From contig JAUEPE010000028.1 in the NCBI GenBank assembly GCA_030403585.1, positions 1-64,000 of the forward strand: a stretch of 64,000 nucleotides of DNA, written 5' to 3'. The notes under the pieces are model-generated. The model ran no database searches and was not told the DNA's origin. It was given only the letters and a program-made list of their open reading frames with translations. The stretch comes from Frankia sp. RB7 (GTDB lineage Bacteria; Pseudomonadota; Alphaproteobacteria; Rhizobiales; Xanthobacteraceae). Both the position numbers and the translations under genes were made by a program. Of the stretch, positions 63,354 to 64,000 are shown in pieces; position 1 is the stretch's first letter; each line of letters begins with the position of its first letter.

Positions 63354-64000
63354 TCACCCGCGCCGTTCGACTGAAGTCAGCTCGACGATCCAACCATCGC
63401 CGGTCCGGCTTTGGTGAAGCTGCGGCTGAATAGTCCAATATTTAGCGGCTTCGGTCAATTCAGCCTCTACATCTTGACCCTTGAGAAATAGCGCCTTTGC
63501 GCCCTGGCGCATCAGCGGCTCCGCAAAGCCGATGAGTTGATGTAGCGGAGCCAGCGCGCGGGCGGTGACGCAATCGACGGGGCCGGTGATTCTATCCACA
63601 TTATCCCCGATCTCAGCGAGATGTACGACTCCCGGAGATGTGGTGACGCGGATGGCTTCGCGCAAAAATGCGGCCTTTTTGGCGATTCGTTCGACGAGGT
63701 GGACACTGGCGCCCGGTGTCCCGGCCATGGCGGAGGCCAGCACGACGCCGGGAAAGCCGCCGCCACTGCCAAGGTCGGCCCAGCGCTTTGCGGTCGGTGC
63801 GAGGTCGACGAGCTGAAGCGAGTCGGCGATGTGCCGGGTCCAGAGTTGCGGCAGGGTCGAAGGCGCGACCAGATTGGTCTTGGCCTGCCACTCCCGGAGC
63901 AGCGCGATGTAGCGATCGAGCCGGGCCTCCGTTTCATGTGAAACGGGCGCGAGCTTCAACGCCGCGCGCTTGTCGGCAGCGATGATGGAGTCGAGCGCCT
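63354..64000 (-). CDS. rsmG: 16S rRNA (guanine527-N7)-methyltransferase RsmG, 5' part beyond window
   Basis: At least 215 residues are present and the frame stays open to the window end, so the start lies beyond 64000. The methyltransferase core shows NLVAPSTLPQLWTRHIADSLQL, WADLGSGGGFPGVVLA (SAM binding), VHLVERIAKKAAFLREA and VTARALAPL. It methylates G527 of 16S rRNA. A TTG at 63959 is inside the reading frame, but homologous-looking sequence continues upstream (ALDSIIAADKRAA), so that is not the start. A parS-like site is embedded in the coding sequence. Confidence 0.93.
   Translation of the reverse strand, partial: ALDSIIAADKRAALKLAPVSHETEARLDRYIALLREWQAKTNLVAPSTLPQLWTRHIADSLQLVDLAPTAKRWADLGSGGGFPGVVLASAMAGTPGASVHLVERIAKKAAFLREAIRVTTSPGVVHLAEIGDNVDRITGPVDCVTARALAPLHQLIGFAEPLMRQGAKALFLKGQDVEAELTEAAKYWTIQPQLHQSRTGDGWIVELTSVERRG
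63930..63945. promoter_or_regulatory. parS-like centromere site inside rsmG
   Basis: CGTTTCATGTGAAACG matches the parS consensus TGTTTCACGTGAAACA at 13 of 16 positions, including 13 of the 14 core bases. It lies about 600 bp from parA and 1.6 kb from parB, as expected for ParB loading sites near the origin. Confidence 0.75.

Overview
The window is GC-rich chromosome of an alphaproteobacterium. Gene content, gene order and protein sequences fit Bradyrhizobium or a very close relative: parAB next to rsmG, leuS-lptE-holA, a CenR-like response regulator, two glnK-amtB pairs, and DUF1674 next to rsmB. The segregation genes and a parS-like site at the right end suggest the window approaches the replication origin. 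The species cannot be fixed from sequence alone.

Layout. 1-10.5 kb: acetyl-CoA synthetase, a periplasmic L,D-transpeptidase, a thermonuclease-like membrane protein, an SDH assembly factor, rRNA methyltransferase rsmB, a heparinase II/III-like protein and purH, which has a ZTP riboswitch in its leader. 10.5-20.5 kb: gamma-glutamyltranspeptidase, two MFS carriers and a MATE exporter, GST and kappa-GST-like enzymes, a DUF2239 gene with a legible promoter/operator, a ketopantoate-reductase-like enzyme, and a periplasmic sorbosone/glucose dehydrogenase-like protein with a di-heme cytochrome c. 20.8-27.6 kb: an epimerase gene, then a 5.7 kb genomic island between two 120 bp direct repeats, ending at a tRNA-Gly(GCC). 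27.9-37 kb: CnoX-like thioredoxin, LON-domain protein, a cytochrome b561/PepSY pair, a small TetR-linked region, Trm112, a UbiH-family hydroxylase and TesB. 37.2-42.6 kb: two glnK-amtB operons on either side of an ArsR-SRPBCC pair and a ClpP paralogue. 42.8-57 kb: an aminotransferase, ftsK, lolA, xthA, the response regulator, a YkuD protein, a shortened hydratase, YggS and two diguanylate cyclases. 57-64 kb: leuS-lptE-holA, parB, parA and rsmG, which runs off the window.

The least explained part is the island. Its repeats contain the last 14 nt of the tRNA and about 107 bp beyond, including the first ten codons of the epimerase. It carries no recognisable integrase. One strand holds a two-gene unit: a 140-aa protein, then a 443-aa protein ending in an ImmA/IrrE-like domain whose zinc-binding motif is destroyed. 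The other strand holds a 60-aa membrane peptide followed by an 812-aa protein with a PD-(D/E)XK-type nuclease signature and a C-terminal SEC-C zinc motif. This looks like a mobile defence or toxin cargo of unknown type.

Dispersed palindromic repeats sit in many intergenic gaps. Legible regulatory sites include the ZTP riboswitch, a sigma-54-like promoter before the second glnK, perfect palindromes before the arsR-type and tetR-type genes, and a parS-like site inside rsmG.
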